Origin: Perognathus longimembris pacificus
Taxonomy: Eukaryota > Chordata > Mammalia > Rodentia > Heteromyidae
Assembly (NCBI RefSeq): GCF_023159225.1
Contig: NC_063184.1
Coordinates: 17,845,528-17,909,527 of the forward strand
Direction of reading: 5' to 3'
Length of the DNA stretch: 64,000 nt
The translations under genes and the position numbers were made by a program. Below, piece after piece: positions 23,061-35,500 of the stretch; position 1 is the first letter of the stretch, and every line of letters starts with the position of its first letter. The notes under the pieces are model-generated. The model worked only from the letters and a program-made list of their open reading frames with translations, had not been told where the DNA came from and made no database searches.

Positions 23061-24568
23061 ATTCTTACTATTATTAAGTGTTACATACCCCAGAGAGAGA
23101 AAAAGATTTACAAATGAAAGCATAAAATTTTAACTTAATGGTTTTATCATTGGAGAGATTTTATTGTTGTTGTTTCAGGAAATTGATTTCTTGCTTAGAG
23201 ACACAATTCAGATATTTATTTTTGACTCCAGCTGTTCCGTAATGCATCAGAGAAGTGTGTTCATTGGTCTACACTTGAGATAGAAAAGCATAAGTAGTCA
23301 CTTTGTGAGGACAGTGGGGAAGGCCTGGACCACAAGCATTAACGCCTCAGACATGAGATCCTCACATTTGGTACATTGCCTTTATTGCTCAGAAAACCTG
23401 ATTAGGCTGAAATGCACATTCTGTTTTTTTTTTTTTTTTAAATATTTTGACATGCATTAACATCATCTTACACATCAATTGCACATATAGTAAAAATAAT
23501 GCAGTAGCAGTATGGAATTTTTTTCTACAGTATGTTTATCCCTCTGAAGTTGTGATGTCAACTCAATATACTTCCTCTTTATCCTAAGTGATTTAATTCT
23601 TTGAGGTTACTCTTATACTATGCAGTAGATGACTTACATGGGAGAAGAATTTATTTCTCACTCTTTGGGAAGGTGTTAGTTGTTTCAGTGTCTGTCTTTG
23701 GTGAAGATAGTTTGTCACTGTTTCCTGCACAGAAGTAGTGAGAGGTCTTTGTAGGTCACTTTTATAAGGCCGCTTACTAATCCCATAAAGGCGCCATGTC
23801 CTAATACTTACATCACCTTGAAGGCTAAGGTTTCAAGAGAGGCGTTTTAGGAAGACACGAATTTAGGCCATAGCAGTAGTGATTTGCATGCATTTTGGAA
23901 TCGACTATGGTATTTATTTTTTTAATGGGCAAGATTAGGCATGTTCTTGTTGGCATAGGCAAAAATACTATGTGGAGAAAGTGGCTCTTATTTACTTAAC
24001 ATTTAAACAGAAAGCCTGAATATGTTCAAATGAGCTCATTTGACATGGAACCTGGGGCTTAAGTTTTAAAGGACAAATGAGACAAGGATATTTTTGCTCC
24101 TAATTGGAGTTGGGAGAAAGGGCCAGCCTTCTTCAGGGGAAATAACTATATATGGTCTTTGCAGCTGGGACATCTTGTATGTAACAGCTACCTTCTTGGT
24201 GGCTTGTTTTTTTTTTTTCCTGCAGTGTATTGCTGAAAACAACATCTTTTTATTTTTATTTTTTGACACTTGAACTCTGCCATTTGTCTCTTCAGTTTCC
24301 TCTTGTTTCTACATAAAAAATACATTTTTCTTCTTATTATATTTGAAGTTTTGAGCAGCCTTGGTGCAAATCTTTTTTGTCATTGCCATTTTGAGGGTTG
24401 TTGACTGGTATTCAGTATGCTTGATAAGATTCTTTGTTTCATGTCAGAAGGCAGCAAATAAATTCGGTTCTCCCTTCATTGCTAGCTAGCTTTTGGAAGT
24501 AAGTATAAAGACAAAACTGTTGCCACACTAAAGGTGGAATAGTAATCTTACCTGATGACATTTTTGGA
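23061..24568. other. Unique AT-rich intron
   Basis: T-runs at about 23424-23439 and 24207-24219. No exon, SINE or named repeat recognised. Confidence 0.5.
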
Positions 24569-24580
24569 ACCTGCTAATAT

Positions 24581-24786
24581 ATTTTTTTTTTTTTGGCCAG
24601 TCCTGGGCCTTGGACTCAGGGCCTGAGCACTGTCCCTGGCTTCTTCCCGCTCAAGGCTAGCACTCTGCCACTTGAGCCACAGCACCGCTTCTGGCCGTTT
24701 TCTGTATATGTGGTGCCGGGGAATTGAACCTAGGGCCTCGTGTATCCGAGGCAGGCACTCTTGCCACTAGGCTATATCCCCAGCCC
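24581..24786 (-). mobile_element. Young IDL-Geo SINE, first of a tandem pair
   Basis: Full dimer in reverse, T-run then ggccagtcctgggccttgg to atatccccagccc. It has the variant words cttcttcccgctcaagg and tatccgaggcaggcactc. Flanked by the 12-bp duplication acctgctaatat at 24569-24580 and 24787-24798; the second copy also flanks the next element. Confidence 0.93.
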
Positions 24787-24798
24787 ACCTGCTAATAT

Positions 24799-25077
24799 TT
24801 TTTTTTTTTTTTTTTTTTGCCAGTCCTGGGCCTTGGACTCAGGGCCTGAGCACTGTTCCTAGCTTCTTTTTTTTTTTTTTTTTGCCAGTCCTGGGCCTTG
24901 GACTCAGGGCCTGAGCACTGTCCCTGGCTTCTTCCCGCTCAAGGCTAGCACTCTGCCACTTGAGCCACAGCGCCGCTTCTGGCCGTTTTCTGTATATGTG
25001 GTGCTGGGGAATCGAACCTAGGGCCTCGTGTATCCGAGGCAGGCACTCTTGCCACTAGGCTATATCCCCAGCCCCCC
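24799..25077 (-). mobile_element. Young IDL-Geo SINE with duplicated tail, second of a tandem pair
   Basis: A full dimer at 24884-25077 is about 98% identical to the copy at 24581-24786; I count three differences, all at CpG-like positions. On its tail side it has a T-run (24867-24883), a 48-base repeat of the 3' end of Geo (24819-24866) and another T-run. The third copy of acctgctaatat follows at 25078-25089. See findings. Confidence 0.92.
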
Positions 25078-25089
25078 ACCTGCTAATAT

Positions 25090-27109
25090 TTTTAAAGACT
25101 CAGGGTAAGGATTGCTTTTCCTTGGGCTCTTGGATATTAAAGTAACATTCTGCACATTAAGTCTAATGCTAACTTTTCCCAAGGTGACCTCAAACTGCTC
25201 TTCTCTTACCTCAGCCTTCCTAGTAACTTGGATTACAGATGTGTTCCAGGCTCTGGGTGCCTGCTTTTATAATCAAAATTTTATGTTCATATGTTCTCAT
25301 TTTCTTACAAATCAAATTAAAAAATATCTCTCGAGAGCTGATTTATTCTGTAGAAATGGACCTTGTCAGCCTTGAGATATGCAGAAACCAATACAGAACA
25401 ATTTATGAATATAGATGGTATAGGGAACAAGAATCGCCAAGCCAGTTACCCTTGCATGTAGGATGTCATAGAATTATCTTCAAGTTCTCATGGGTTTTAT
25501 ACCCATACTGAAAGTAGAGACTGTTGACTGTTTAGTTAGAATGAAGTGTTCAGTTTTGGACTCTTACTTGAAAAACCTGTGAGATCTGAACCCACTCCAT
25601 TTTTAGCTAAGATGAATACTTTAATGGCTGTTGATGAAAGATATATATCATGTTTCTGTCTTTGGTATACATACTGTGAAGCTTACCGTGTATACAAATA
25701 ATTCTCAAAATACTTGGTTATATACAGAATCCAAAATCATAATTTGAATAAGATACCCTAGCGTATAGACCAATGGTAAAAGATTAACTATGTCACTAAA
25801 TGGTGGACAAAGGTACCACAAATGCATGCAGGTGAGAAGATTCCATCTGTAGCTGGGAGCCAGATCACTGGATGGGCTGTTTGCTCTCTTTGCAGTATCC
25901 CTGTCATGAGATTCAGCCGTTGCTTGAGAGATACTCTTAAGAGTATTTCTTAGAGTAGAGGTATTCTTGGAGTAGCCTAAGGACCTTCCTCCAGACCCCA
26001 TCTCTTAAAAGGTTCTACATCTCTCAGTAGTACTGCCCTAGGGAATGAAATCTCCAGGTACATCTGTGTGGACACAAGCCACATGCAAACCATAGTCAGT
26101 ATCCCAGTTATTGCATGGCAGATAACATGGTTATAGCAAATGTATTTTGCTTGGCATCATTTCTAGGGTTAATTAATTTTCAGTCCTATCTTTTATTCTA
26201 AAGAGCAGTAAAATCACAAAATCATGATACAGTCCTACAAAGAAGCTCAAAGAGACTGGGGATGTTTAGAGTCACATTTAAGAAAGAAGAGACAAGAATA
26301 TTCATTTATTTGATAGCTTTAAACAAATACCTGAAGTGGATGGAAAAGTTGTACTGTTTTGATTATGGATTAAATTAGTAGAAATTCAAGAGCTGTGTGT
26401 GTGTGTGTGTGGTTGTACTTGAGCTTTGGGAGCTGAGTGGAGGAGCCCCTAGACTGGTTGGAGAGACAGCATGTTATCTGCTCTTCTCTTGCTAAGCAAT
26501 CTTTGCCTGTCTAGCTGAGTGCAAGGAAATGGACTGTGGAAATTATGGTGGGATGCTGGGTTGTGTTTGAAAAGATGAGAGGAGTTGGGGAATGCCATCG
26601 GAACTGAAGCATTTGGGGGGAAAATGGAGAATATTGAGGACATTTGCTTTGCTACATGTAAAGTGATATCTTCCTTTATCGTCTCCAAACACTTCAAAAA
26701 TCTAGATTTTTGCTTTTGGTTGGTACTTTTGAAGTTATGTTTGTGTTCTTCTCAACTGCTTCATCATGAAAGACTGACTTTTTGACAAGGAGGGGATCTT
26801 GTGGAGGGACAGAGGAACTAAGGAAGGCCAGGAGGGTTCCAGTTACAGCTGTGCCCGAGGATGACTAATTTAACTTTTATACAACTGAAGGAAGGTGTCC
26901 GCACATCTGCATAAATTGTTGGCTATAGTTCCTTCTGATTGAGACAGTTTCCATATTTTAATTACCTATAAACATTTGCATTTCCTTATGTGTTTTCTAC
27001 TTTGTTATATGCTCTTGGTAATGAGCTTTGGATATTTGGATATTTTCAGACCTCCCATGCTTCTGCCTCCAGAAGTAAACTTCTAAAGCTGACTATAGCA
27101 CACCACAAT
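25090..27109. other. Unique intron with a short GT tract
   Basis: (gt)n at 26396-26411. No exon or named repeat recognised. Small open frames near 25112-25511 and 26449-26785 lie on both strands and have no recognisable product. Confidence 0.5.
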
Positions 27110-27225
27110 CCTAACTTAATAGATAAGGAAACCAGATCTCAATAAGGTTATATAATTTGCCCAAGAATGAGAGTAAACAGAATTCAAAGTCAAGTTCACA
27201 TTCTTTCTGCCCTAGGTATCTTGCA
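27110..27225 (-). repeat. MIR SINE relic, reverse
   Basis: 'taatagataaggaaaccaga', 'ctcaataaggttatataatt', 'tgcccaagaatgagagtaaa', then 'cagaattcaaagtcaagttc' is the reverse MIR pattern (gaggaaactgaggctcagagaggttaag-like). Confidence 0.7.
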
Positions 27226-28699
27226 TGTCTCATAACTCACTGACATTTACATGTCATAATCAGAGTCATTCATTTGAATGCATGAAATATATCTGTGAGA
27301 ATTAACAAGAACAATTCTATATTCACTGGTCTGTTTGCATAGGAAGGGAATCATATCTCCTAGAAGAACAATGACTTAAATAAGATAGAAAATAAGTCAA
27401 AATGGGTAGCCAGCCTCAGTATGAAAATAACACTTAAGTTATCAAAGACTCAGACTCTACCTATTTTATATTCTATAGACAGTGACTCATATACTCTATG
27501 TTCAAAATGGCTTTCAGAAACCTTGTCATTACATCTGTGTTCCAGGGAGCAGGAAAAAACAAAAATAAAACCCTAATCATCGTGGAAGGGCACTTAGGGA
27601 AGGGTGCAATCTGAGGATTGTGGTTCAAAGCCAACCTGGCTGGCATAGTTTCCAACAAAAAGTGGGAACTGGAGCCTCAGCTGGTAGAGCAACAGCTTTG
27701 GATTCAAAAAAGGAGCTGAATAAGAATGATGGGCCTGATTTTTAGTTTAGCACATTGTCTCTCAATCCACAAACCTACATTTCCTAGTCAAATGAGTCCT
27801 TGTGATAATTTCTGTCTAGTGGGTGGAAATCAAAAGTATTGAGTGCTACTTAGGGGTTCTGTGCTTAAAAGTGAGAGGTAACACATGTTGTGTTTGAGAT
27901 TTCCTTTCACAGATGCTGTTTCTCATTGAAACCTGTCATGGTCGAAGGGCCCTTCTTCTAAGGGCACTAATCTTATTTCTGAGTGTTCCACACTTATGAC
28001 CTGGTCATCTCCCAGAGTCTCTTACTTCATAGTACCATCATAATAAGATTAGTTTGGGGACCCAAGCATTCAAACCATAAACAGAATGGTTTTTGAAGAC
28101 TATTATTAAGAACACTGGGTAGGAGGCTCTCTGGGTCCATGGGTTCTACATTTGTGGGTTAAGTAACCATATTGAAAATAGTAAACCAAAGAAATCATGT
28201 CTTGTGAGTATGTAGAGTTTTCTTTGTTAAGTCCCTTAAAAATGTACTTCATCAGCATTTGTGTTGTATCAGTTATTATAAGAAATCTGTTGATGATTTG
28301 GTGTGTTCAGAAGGATGCATTTGGATTATTTGCAGGCACTGCCCCATTTGTGAGGGGCTTGAGCATCTGCAGGGTTTGCTGTCTGGGGACCCAGAGCCAG
28401 TTCACCTTGTAAATACTTGGCGTAACTTATCGCAGATAGTGGGCTCAGTGTTTACGTTTCCCATTTTATTTTCTTTGTAGTAAAGGGTTCTGTAAGGTGT
28501 CTGCTGGTTACCCAGGTAACTGGGTGGAGACTTAATGAGGTGGGGGCATCTACATGGAGCCATCCAGGGACAGACCTTACAGGTTCAATATCTTATTAAG
28601 TAACTTTTTTCTTCAATAGCATATAGGAACTAAAGAAGACAAAGTGGAAAAGGTTAAGGACACTGTCAGGAAGAAAAGAAAGTTTGTGTAAAATAAAGA
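27226..28699. other. Unique intron with SINE fragments and an X-box-like palindrome
   Basis: A B1/ID fragment can be read at about 27610-27700 (gaggattgtggttcaaagcc ... gcctcagctggtagagcaac). A palindromic gttacccaggtaac lies at 28507-28520. Nothing else recognised. Confidence 0.45.
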
Positions 28700-28912
28700 C
28701 AACTTAGCAGGGTAGAGTGGCTCAAGCCTGCCATCCCAGCTACGCTGGAGGCAGAGATGAAAGGATTCTGGTCTGATACTTGCTCCAGGAAAAAGTTCAA
28801 GACCTTATCTGAAAAATAATTAAGGGAAAAAGACTGGAGGTGTGGATCAAGTGGTTGAATGCCAGTCTAGTAGGCATCAGGTCCCCAATTCAAGCTCCAG
28901 CGTGGCCACAAA
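28700..28912 (+). mobile_element. Old B1-like plus ID-like dimer
   Basis: Left part 'gtagagtggctcaagcctgc' and 'catcccagctacgctggagg' is B1/7SL-like. The right part 'gtgtggatcaagtggttgaa' and 'ccaattcaagctccagcgtg' is ID/Geo-like. Diverged, no clear flanking repeat. Confidence 0.6.
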
Positions 28913-29159
28913 AGGGAGAATGGGACTTCTACTTCATAACACACATAGGAATCTATAGGAGACAAAATAAAAATTGGACTTAGAGGGTCTAATATTTCTA
29001 CTTCAAAGTTAGTTTCAGGTTTTTAATATAGAGAAAATTAGCCATTTAAGTATGTTTTCTCCCACTTAATAATTAAGTACTTACATGAAAAAAATCAAAC
29101 CAAGAACTAGTTGTTTCTAAATATGTTTTGAAAAAAGACTAACAAAACCTATTGTTTTT

Positions 29160-29373
29160 CTTTTTTTTTTTTTTTTTTTTGGCCAGTCCTGGGCCTTGGA
29201 CTCAGGGCCGGAGCACCGTCCCTGGCTTCTTCCTGCTCAAGGCTAGCACTCTGCCACTTGAGCCACAGCGCCGCTTCTGGCCGTTTTTCTGTATATGTGG
29301 TGCTGGGGAATCGAACCTAGGGCCTCGTGTATCCGAGGCAGGCACTCTTGCCACTAGGCTATATCCCCAGCCC
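29160..29373 (-). mobile_element. Young IDL-Geo SINE
   Basis: T-run 29161-29180, then the full dimer to atatccccagccc. It carries the same variant words as the 24.6-25.1 kb copies (tatccgaggcaggcactc). Perfect 16-bp target-site duplication aaaacctattgttttt at 29144-29159 and 29374-29389. One of the youngest insertions here. Confidence 0.95.
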
Positions 29374-29389
29374 AAAACCTATTGTTTTT

Positions 29390-31213
29390 ATTCCTGGTAT
29401 TGTTTAGAGAAGGAGGGAGTACTGGTGTTGCCACTCACACAAGCAGGTGGGTGCCCAGAAAATCCCAGCAAACAAGTGGGAAGGACTTCTGTACTGTGCC
29501 TCCACTTTCCTTCCCACACAGTATCTGAACGTTACTTTTGTTCTCTTAAAACATACTGAGTTATACACTTTTTCACTAACTAGTTCAGATGGTATGGTGA
29601 GAGGTTTGTAGTTTTCATAGCTGGGCAGCCAGCAAGCTGCATTATTTACTGTTTGGGTAATTTGACTGGTATCATGTCCTTAATTTAAAATATGATAAAT
29701 TAAGCTTGACTTACTTTTTCAACATGTGTAGTAATATCTACAGTGATCTGGCTGGAGCAGTGTTAAATATATTTAAGGAGAGGGCAAACATATTTTTACA
29801 AATTTTAGATTCCATTTAGCTTTCACATTACCTCCCAGTTTTAAATGTAGAGTAGGTGCTGAATTTGCTGGCTGCTAAATGCACTTAAATATTGCAAGTA
29901 GCTTCTATTTTCTCTTATAATTAATTGACAGAGTTCGACTACTGTTTTCTGTATATCCGGATGAATACAGTTTTCTAGTGTTTGCCCCCTAAGTTGCAAT
30001 GCTCCTTATGGAAAAGAGTTGGGGTTCAATTGCTCCATTGTGTTCATGTATTCAGCAGTCAGCTGCAGTTGGCATTTGATAATTTTGACCTTCCTCTCCA
30101 TTTCACAGCCATTAAAAAAGTAAGTCCAGTTGAGTTTAAAAACATCCAGACAACATGTATCTTATATCTTCTTATTTCTGTCTGAAATATTTGCTACTAA
30201 AATAGCCAGAGTAGCCATTTGTTTATAATAAATCATACTTTCCTGTAGGAATTTTGAGTTCATTACTAGGACTTGTGAATATTCAGCTGTGCAGTCTGCA
30301 TTGCCTGAGATTCTGAAGACATTTTAGATCCAGAGCGCTACCAACATAGAATACCGGAGTCTGATGCCCACGTGCTCCAACAGATGTTCCACAGAAGCCA
30401 GACACAGAGTACTTTCTTGCAGTTTCACCTAGAATGTAAACTATATGAAGAGAAGATTGCTATTTTGGGAATGTCAGCTATGCCAATGGGAATGTTGAGC
30501 TATCATGAACCATGAGGGTCCTAAAACATACTGTGGAAATAAAGAGGACTCTCCAGTTACTTTAACTCAACATGTCATTAGTACATCCCAGAAAGTACTT
30601 GCATGCATTAGATCCTCCAGTAATTTCTTACAAAACTTACAAGGTTTAAAAATAGAAAAAAATTTCTTTTACATTCACTTACCATTTCATTTCAAATAAA
30701 AATATATATAATCTTATACTTTATATAATACTTTTTATACTCTGATAGACTATCAACTACTTATAATTAATTCAATGTTCCTAGGTAAATCTTCCTAGGA
30801 GTGTGCTAAGAAATGAGTAGGCAATTATTAAATACTAATATTAGTGTTGTACTACTTAATATGTTGTAAAATAATGTAACGTAGTGAACTGAGTATGGAT
30901 GGATAACTTACACAGTGGATTTCATAAAAATCCCGATACCTACATTGACTGGAGGGGCCTGAAGTTCGCTAACCAGTTGGCTGGCTTAACAGAGGCGTGA
31001 AGGTGTGTTTGTTCAGAAACCGAGCTTTACCAACAAAAATTGGAGCCTTTTAAGATGAGGTATCCCAGTGCTCACTACCTCCTTGTAATACAGAAATGGA
31101 GCATGAGGCAGGGGAAAAAAGACCAAACAAATAGCTCGTGACTTCGAGTAACACTTAGACATTTTAGAATTTTTAAATACCTCAGGGTATTTAAACAGTT
31201 AGTACTTTGCAGT
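29390..31213. other. Unique AT-rich intron
   Basis: No repeat family or coding signal that I can support. Small open frames lack any known domain. Confidence 0.5.
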
Positions 31214-31296
31214 TGATGGGGCTGTTGTAACGATTACATCAGATAATGAGAACATGGCATAATATTTGTCACATAGTAGGTTAGGTGCTCAACACA
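31214..31296 (+). repeat. MIR 3' end relic
   Basis: 'gatggggctgttgtaacgat', then 'tacatcagataatgagaaca' and 'gtcacatagtaggttaggtg' plus ctcaacaca is the MIR 3' pattern (ttgtgaggattaaatgagat ... acatagtaagcgctcaata). Confidence 0.65.
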
Positions 31297-31579
31297 TTTT
31301 TTTTCTTCCTTCTGAGTCAAGATAATAGTTATATAATGGGAAAGTAAAATTTACTCTGATGTACTGTTGGTAAAAACTATAAATTTGTAATCTGTGTATG
31401 GATTCACAAATAAATAATGATTTCCTTTGATTCACTAATGTAAGTGACAATTGAGTAATTCTTGATTTTATGTTAGCAACATTTATAATTTTAATATTTG
31501 TTTCAAAATTTAAAATACTGTTTTTCATTATTGGCATTGTTTCCTTAAAGTGATGAAGTTAAAACAAAATCTGCTCCTT

Positions 31580-31620
31580 CTGTGTGTGTGTGTGTGTGTG
31601 CACGTCCGTGCACGCGTGCG
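31580..31620. repeat. (TG)n with alternating cgtgcg end
   Basis: (tg)10 followed by cacgtccgtgcacgcgtgcg. It abuts the tail side of the following B1-Geo element and may derive from that tail. Confidence 0.85.
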
Positions 31621-31621
31621 T

Positions 31622-31838
31622 GTCACTCCTGGGAATTTAAATCAAGGCCAGGGCACTGACCCTGGGCTTTTGTATCCAAGGCTAACACTCTTCTACTTGA
31701 GCCACAGCTCCACTTTCTGCTTTTTGGTGATTAATTGAAGATAAGAATCTTGCTTGTCCGGGCAGGCTTTTAATCGTGACCCTTAGATCTTCGGTTTCCG
31801 AGTAGCTACGATTAAAGGCATGAGCCACAGGTGCCTAG
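31622..31838 (-). mobile_element. B1-like/Geo chimeric SINE, reverse
   Basis: The Geo part reads 'cctgggaatttaaatcaagg', 'ccagggcactgaccctgggc', 'ctacttgagccacagctcca'. The family linker follows (ctttttggtgattaattgaa, gataagaatc), then a B1-like part ending 'tccgagtagctacgattaaa' and 'ggcatgagccac'. One of four copies sharing this linker. Confidence 0.75.
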
Positions 31839-32290
31839 ATTGTAAATATATTTATCACTTTTTCTTATGTACTAGGTCCGTCCATAATTTCAAAAATTTG
31901 GACAAGTTCCTTAAATAGCTTTTTTAGTTTTAATAGAATTTATTAATTTACAATGTTGATGCAGTTTTTTAATGATTGTGCATAAGTTAATTTTTACATC
32001 AAAGAATTCTTTATTATCTGGACTTGATGTAATTTACTTCTGTTCTTTGAAGGACAGAGGTATCACTTTTTGAAAATGCTTAAGATCTGGGTGGGATGAC
32101 TATCTTAGGAATTCCTGTGAGGGGCTTAGCATTATTAATGGCCACTGAGAAATTGTTTTTTTTAAAGAAATATTTAATAGTAATTGTACTAATGATAAGG
32201 GGTTTCTAAAACCTCATCACAGTGAAATATAAACTGGAGAAAAACATCCTAGTTCACATAGAATAACATAAATACAGCATTAAGAATAAC

Positions 32291-32500
32291 GGGGAGGGTT
32301 TGGGAATGTGGCTGAGGGTGTAGTGCTTGCCTCGCATGCATGAAGCCCTGAGTTCAATTCCTCAGTACCACATACACAGAAAAAGCCAGAAGTGGTACTG
32401 TGGCTCAAGTGGTAGAGTGCTAGCCTTGAGCTAAAGGAGCTCAGGGACAATGCCCAGGCTCTGAGTACGAGCTCCAGGACTGGCCAAATAAATAAATAAA
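32291..32500 (+). mobile_element. IDL-Geo SINE
   Basis: Starts near 'gggaatgtggctgagggtgt' and ends 'gctccaggactggccaaata' with a (taaa)n tail. Both monomers are present. The left monomer keeps a more ancestral ID-like centre (cttgcctcgcatgcatgaag). Possible short duplication aataac. Confidence 0.85.
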
Positions 32501-32504
32501 ATAA

Positions 32505-35500
32505 CTGGAATTAATGGAACAAATGAAGTTCTTCAATTGAACTGAAGATGAAGAATTTTTGCCTTTTGGGGTTCAGTATTTATATGAAATCTACATCATA
32601 ACTGCTTGAAAAGCCTGAATGCCTCCATTTTGGAAAGGTTGTGTGTTTCTTTTATTCAATTATTTATGGATTACAGTCAAGTAAGAAGCCTTGTCTTTGT
32701 ACTGCCTCCCCTGGAATAAAGCCTGATACAACTGGAAGCTACAGGCATTACTGAGATGACACCTGACATGTTAGGCCTTTTTGCCCTTTTGATTCCTTCC
32801 TCTGGTATAAATAATTGATGACAAAGGCACAGGGGAGGGGGGTAGCTGAGGAAGGCAGGGCTGTTGTTGGGAAGCATTTTATAGGAAACTGCATTCCTTT
32901 TTCTGGGAGATAACTTCCTCACTAGTGTAAAAGTTTAACATGCGTATGCATGTAAAATTTCACATTGTAGAGAATATGCTTTACTAGAATAATAAAGTGT
33001 TTTGTGACTACAACATATGTAAACTTTGGCTATTTTTTGTTGTTAAATGAATTCTGGAATATTGCATTAAAATAATTTTTGTTGAGTGTTCTATATTCTA
33101 AGTATCGTGATAAACTTAGTATGTTATGTGTATTATAGATTGAAACTAACACAAATTCTAGGCTCTAACTGAACAGCTTTTTCTAGGTTTAAAATGTAAG
33201 ATTATTTTGGCTCAGGTATATTTATCTTGGAAGAACTTTGTAAAGTCCTGTTTGTGGATAATGAACATTTTTGTATGTGAAAAATACATTAAAATGTTGA
33301 TAAATTACTTTTAATTTCAACTTCTGGCTAGCCTTTAGGCACATGCATCTTTATATAACAGCACAAACAGGAATGCCTGTATCATGCAGACATGAGTCAT
33401 TATAAGATGTATTGTTAAATTGTTTAGGGACACACCCAAGAGATGAAAAGCCTAAAATATGTGTAAGATACAATTAGGAAATTCTCCAATCATTACTCAT
33501 TTACCATTGTGCTTTCTTTATCAGTAAGTATTTTTGGATAACAGATTCTATAGATTCCCAAGAAGGAAGAGTTCCCATGGTAAACTTGTCTCTTATTATA
33601 AAAGATGGGAGCATAAAACAGAGAAGTATGTCTGAGAGAAAGGAGTAATTTAGTTTGGTCTGTGGAAAAGCACTGAGCCAGACCACTTACTTTACATACT
33701 AGACACCAAGTGCCCCCAGTACTGCATCCAGTAAGTTTACGAATGTGTGAAAATATTTTCAGCAAGAAAAATCCTGGGCACAAGAACATTTTAAAATGAA
33801 GATTATGACCACTGTTACATAATCAAAACACAGTTTGTTAGGAGAAAGCTTTTTTTTTTTTTTTTTTTTTTTTTTTGGTAACCTGTATATTATTTGCCTT
33901 TGACAAATGAAAATGGCTGTGTAGTAGATGAGCCATTGTACCATTGGGGATGGAACCTGTGCTTCCTTGGGTTTGTACTGCCAAACTACATTCTCAGAGT
34001 TGTTTCACAGACCCCAGCCACCGGAAATATGTTGAGTATCATCATTTCAACAGGCTCTGTGTTTTAAGTTCCTATGGACAAGGAAAAGAAAAGCTCATTC
34101 TCAACACTTGAGCAGGACACGTTTCAAATGGCCGAGCATGGCTCACAGACGTCCCTGCTTTCTACAAAGATGATGTCCTGTACGTGGGTACAGTACACAA
34201 ATAATAAATCGGTGCGATTTGCCTTGAAGAATTTTAAATGAAATCAGAACAGCAGGTTCTTGTAATTCCATTTAAAATTCCTTGTGTGTACACCATGATC
34301 CAAGTGTAATGTGTTTTGCTTGGAAACATTTATTTGCTGTTTGCTAGAGCTCTCATTCTTCCCATACCTACTGTAGTGTTGGTGCCTGAGAGGAGTCTGA
34401 TGGGTGGTCACTGAGCTGCTTACAAATGATCTCTTGAGTAGCCCTGGGCCAGGAAGGGGAAGGGCCTTGTACTTTCCCACCTTCCAGGTCTGGTTGTGAG
34501 ACCTTGACCTCTGATTTTATCTTGCTTATCTGAGCATATTTCTCACATCTTTACTAAAGGAGACCCCAGAAGCTAAAGAAAGAAAGCAAAAAGACTGTTC
34601 ACCTGCACAAACCCAGAACTGTGTGAGATAAGGGAACTGGATTTAGTTGGTTTAGTTAAGTTATTCTGCAATGCTCCACATAGCAGCTTCAGAATTATGG
34701 TAAAACAGAACAATACTCAGTTTGTTTTTGTTTGCTTCCATTGTTGAATGTTCTTACTTTCAGGTCAGAATTAGTCTTTTTGTTTAGGATTCTTTTATTC
34801 CAAAAGTTGAGGTGGGGGGGGTGGAGTGGACAGCCCTTATTGTTTTCCTTATTTTATAGCTTAATATATGGATCATTAGTGTTAGTTTCTTAGTGGAAAA
34901 TTCTCTTTCCCTCTCATTTGGGCTTTACCTCTTGCAATCGAACACTGTAATTTGTGGCTTTCTGGAGGGGGAATCTTGGTGGTCAGGTGGAGGAGGCAGT
35001 TTGCATTCCAAAAGCGAAGTGGTAGGTGTTCAAGACAGAGCATTGATTCAGTAGTGAGTATGGGTGTGGGGTGAAAGTTGGCTACTAATTCAAGCCTCAC
35101 CTGAGGCAATATTTCTTAAACAGAAAGGTGCCTTCCCTAATTAGCTGCCCCAATATGCAATTAAATTAATGACAGCCAGCAGATTTAAAGAGGCCTTCTT
35201 AGTTACCAAACAATAGGCCATTGCACAAATGTGGCAAAGAGCTAATTTTCTTGCACTGATGAATTTACATTGGAGCCTCCCGTATCTGTGGTGGACTTCT
35301 TTATCACCTCAATGAAGGTGAAGGGTATTCTTTTCTGCAGAAGTTAAAATTGCTTTCCTCTTATAGATTTCTCATAGAAAAAGCACATATAATACTTAAA
35401 TGGGCCTTTCCAGCCAATTGTGCTCTCAAAGCCATGAGTGAACCTCATCTAATGTGTTATATGTTCTCAGGTACTTTTAAAGAACAGTGTAGTGCCATCA

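Noticed and set aside
24581..25089. Repeated units with similar spacers as a CRISPR-like array
   Set aside because: They are SINE copies with A-tails and target-site duplications in a mammalian intron. No short palindromic repeats or unique spacers.
29152..29559. 135-codon open frame
   Set aside because: Its first part is a translated reverse IDL-Geo SINE (the same 'ASTLPLEPQ' peptide appears at other SINEs such as 49006-49311, 56463-56648 and 63255-63467).
33851..33876. T-run as the tail of a processed pseudogene
   Set aside because: No recognisable coding or RNA sequence beside it and no clear flanking duplication.
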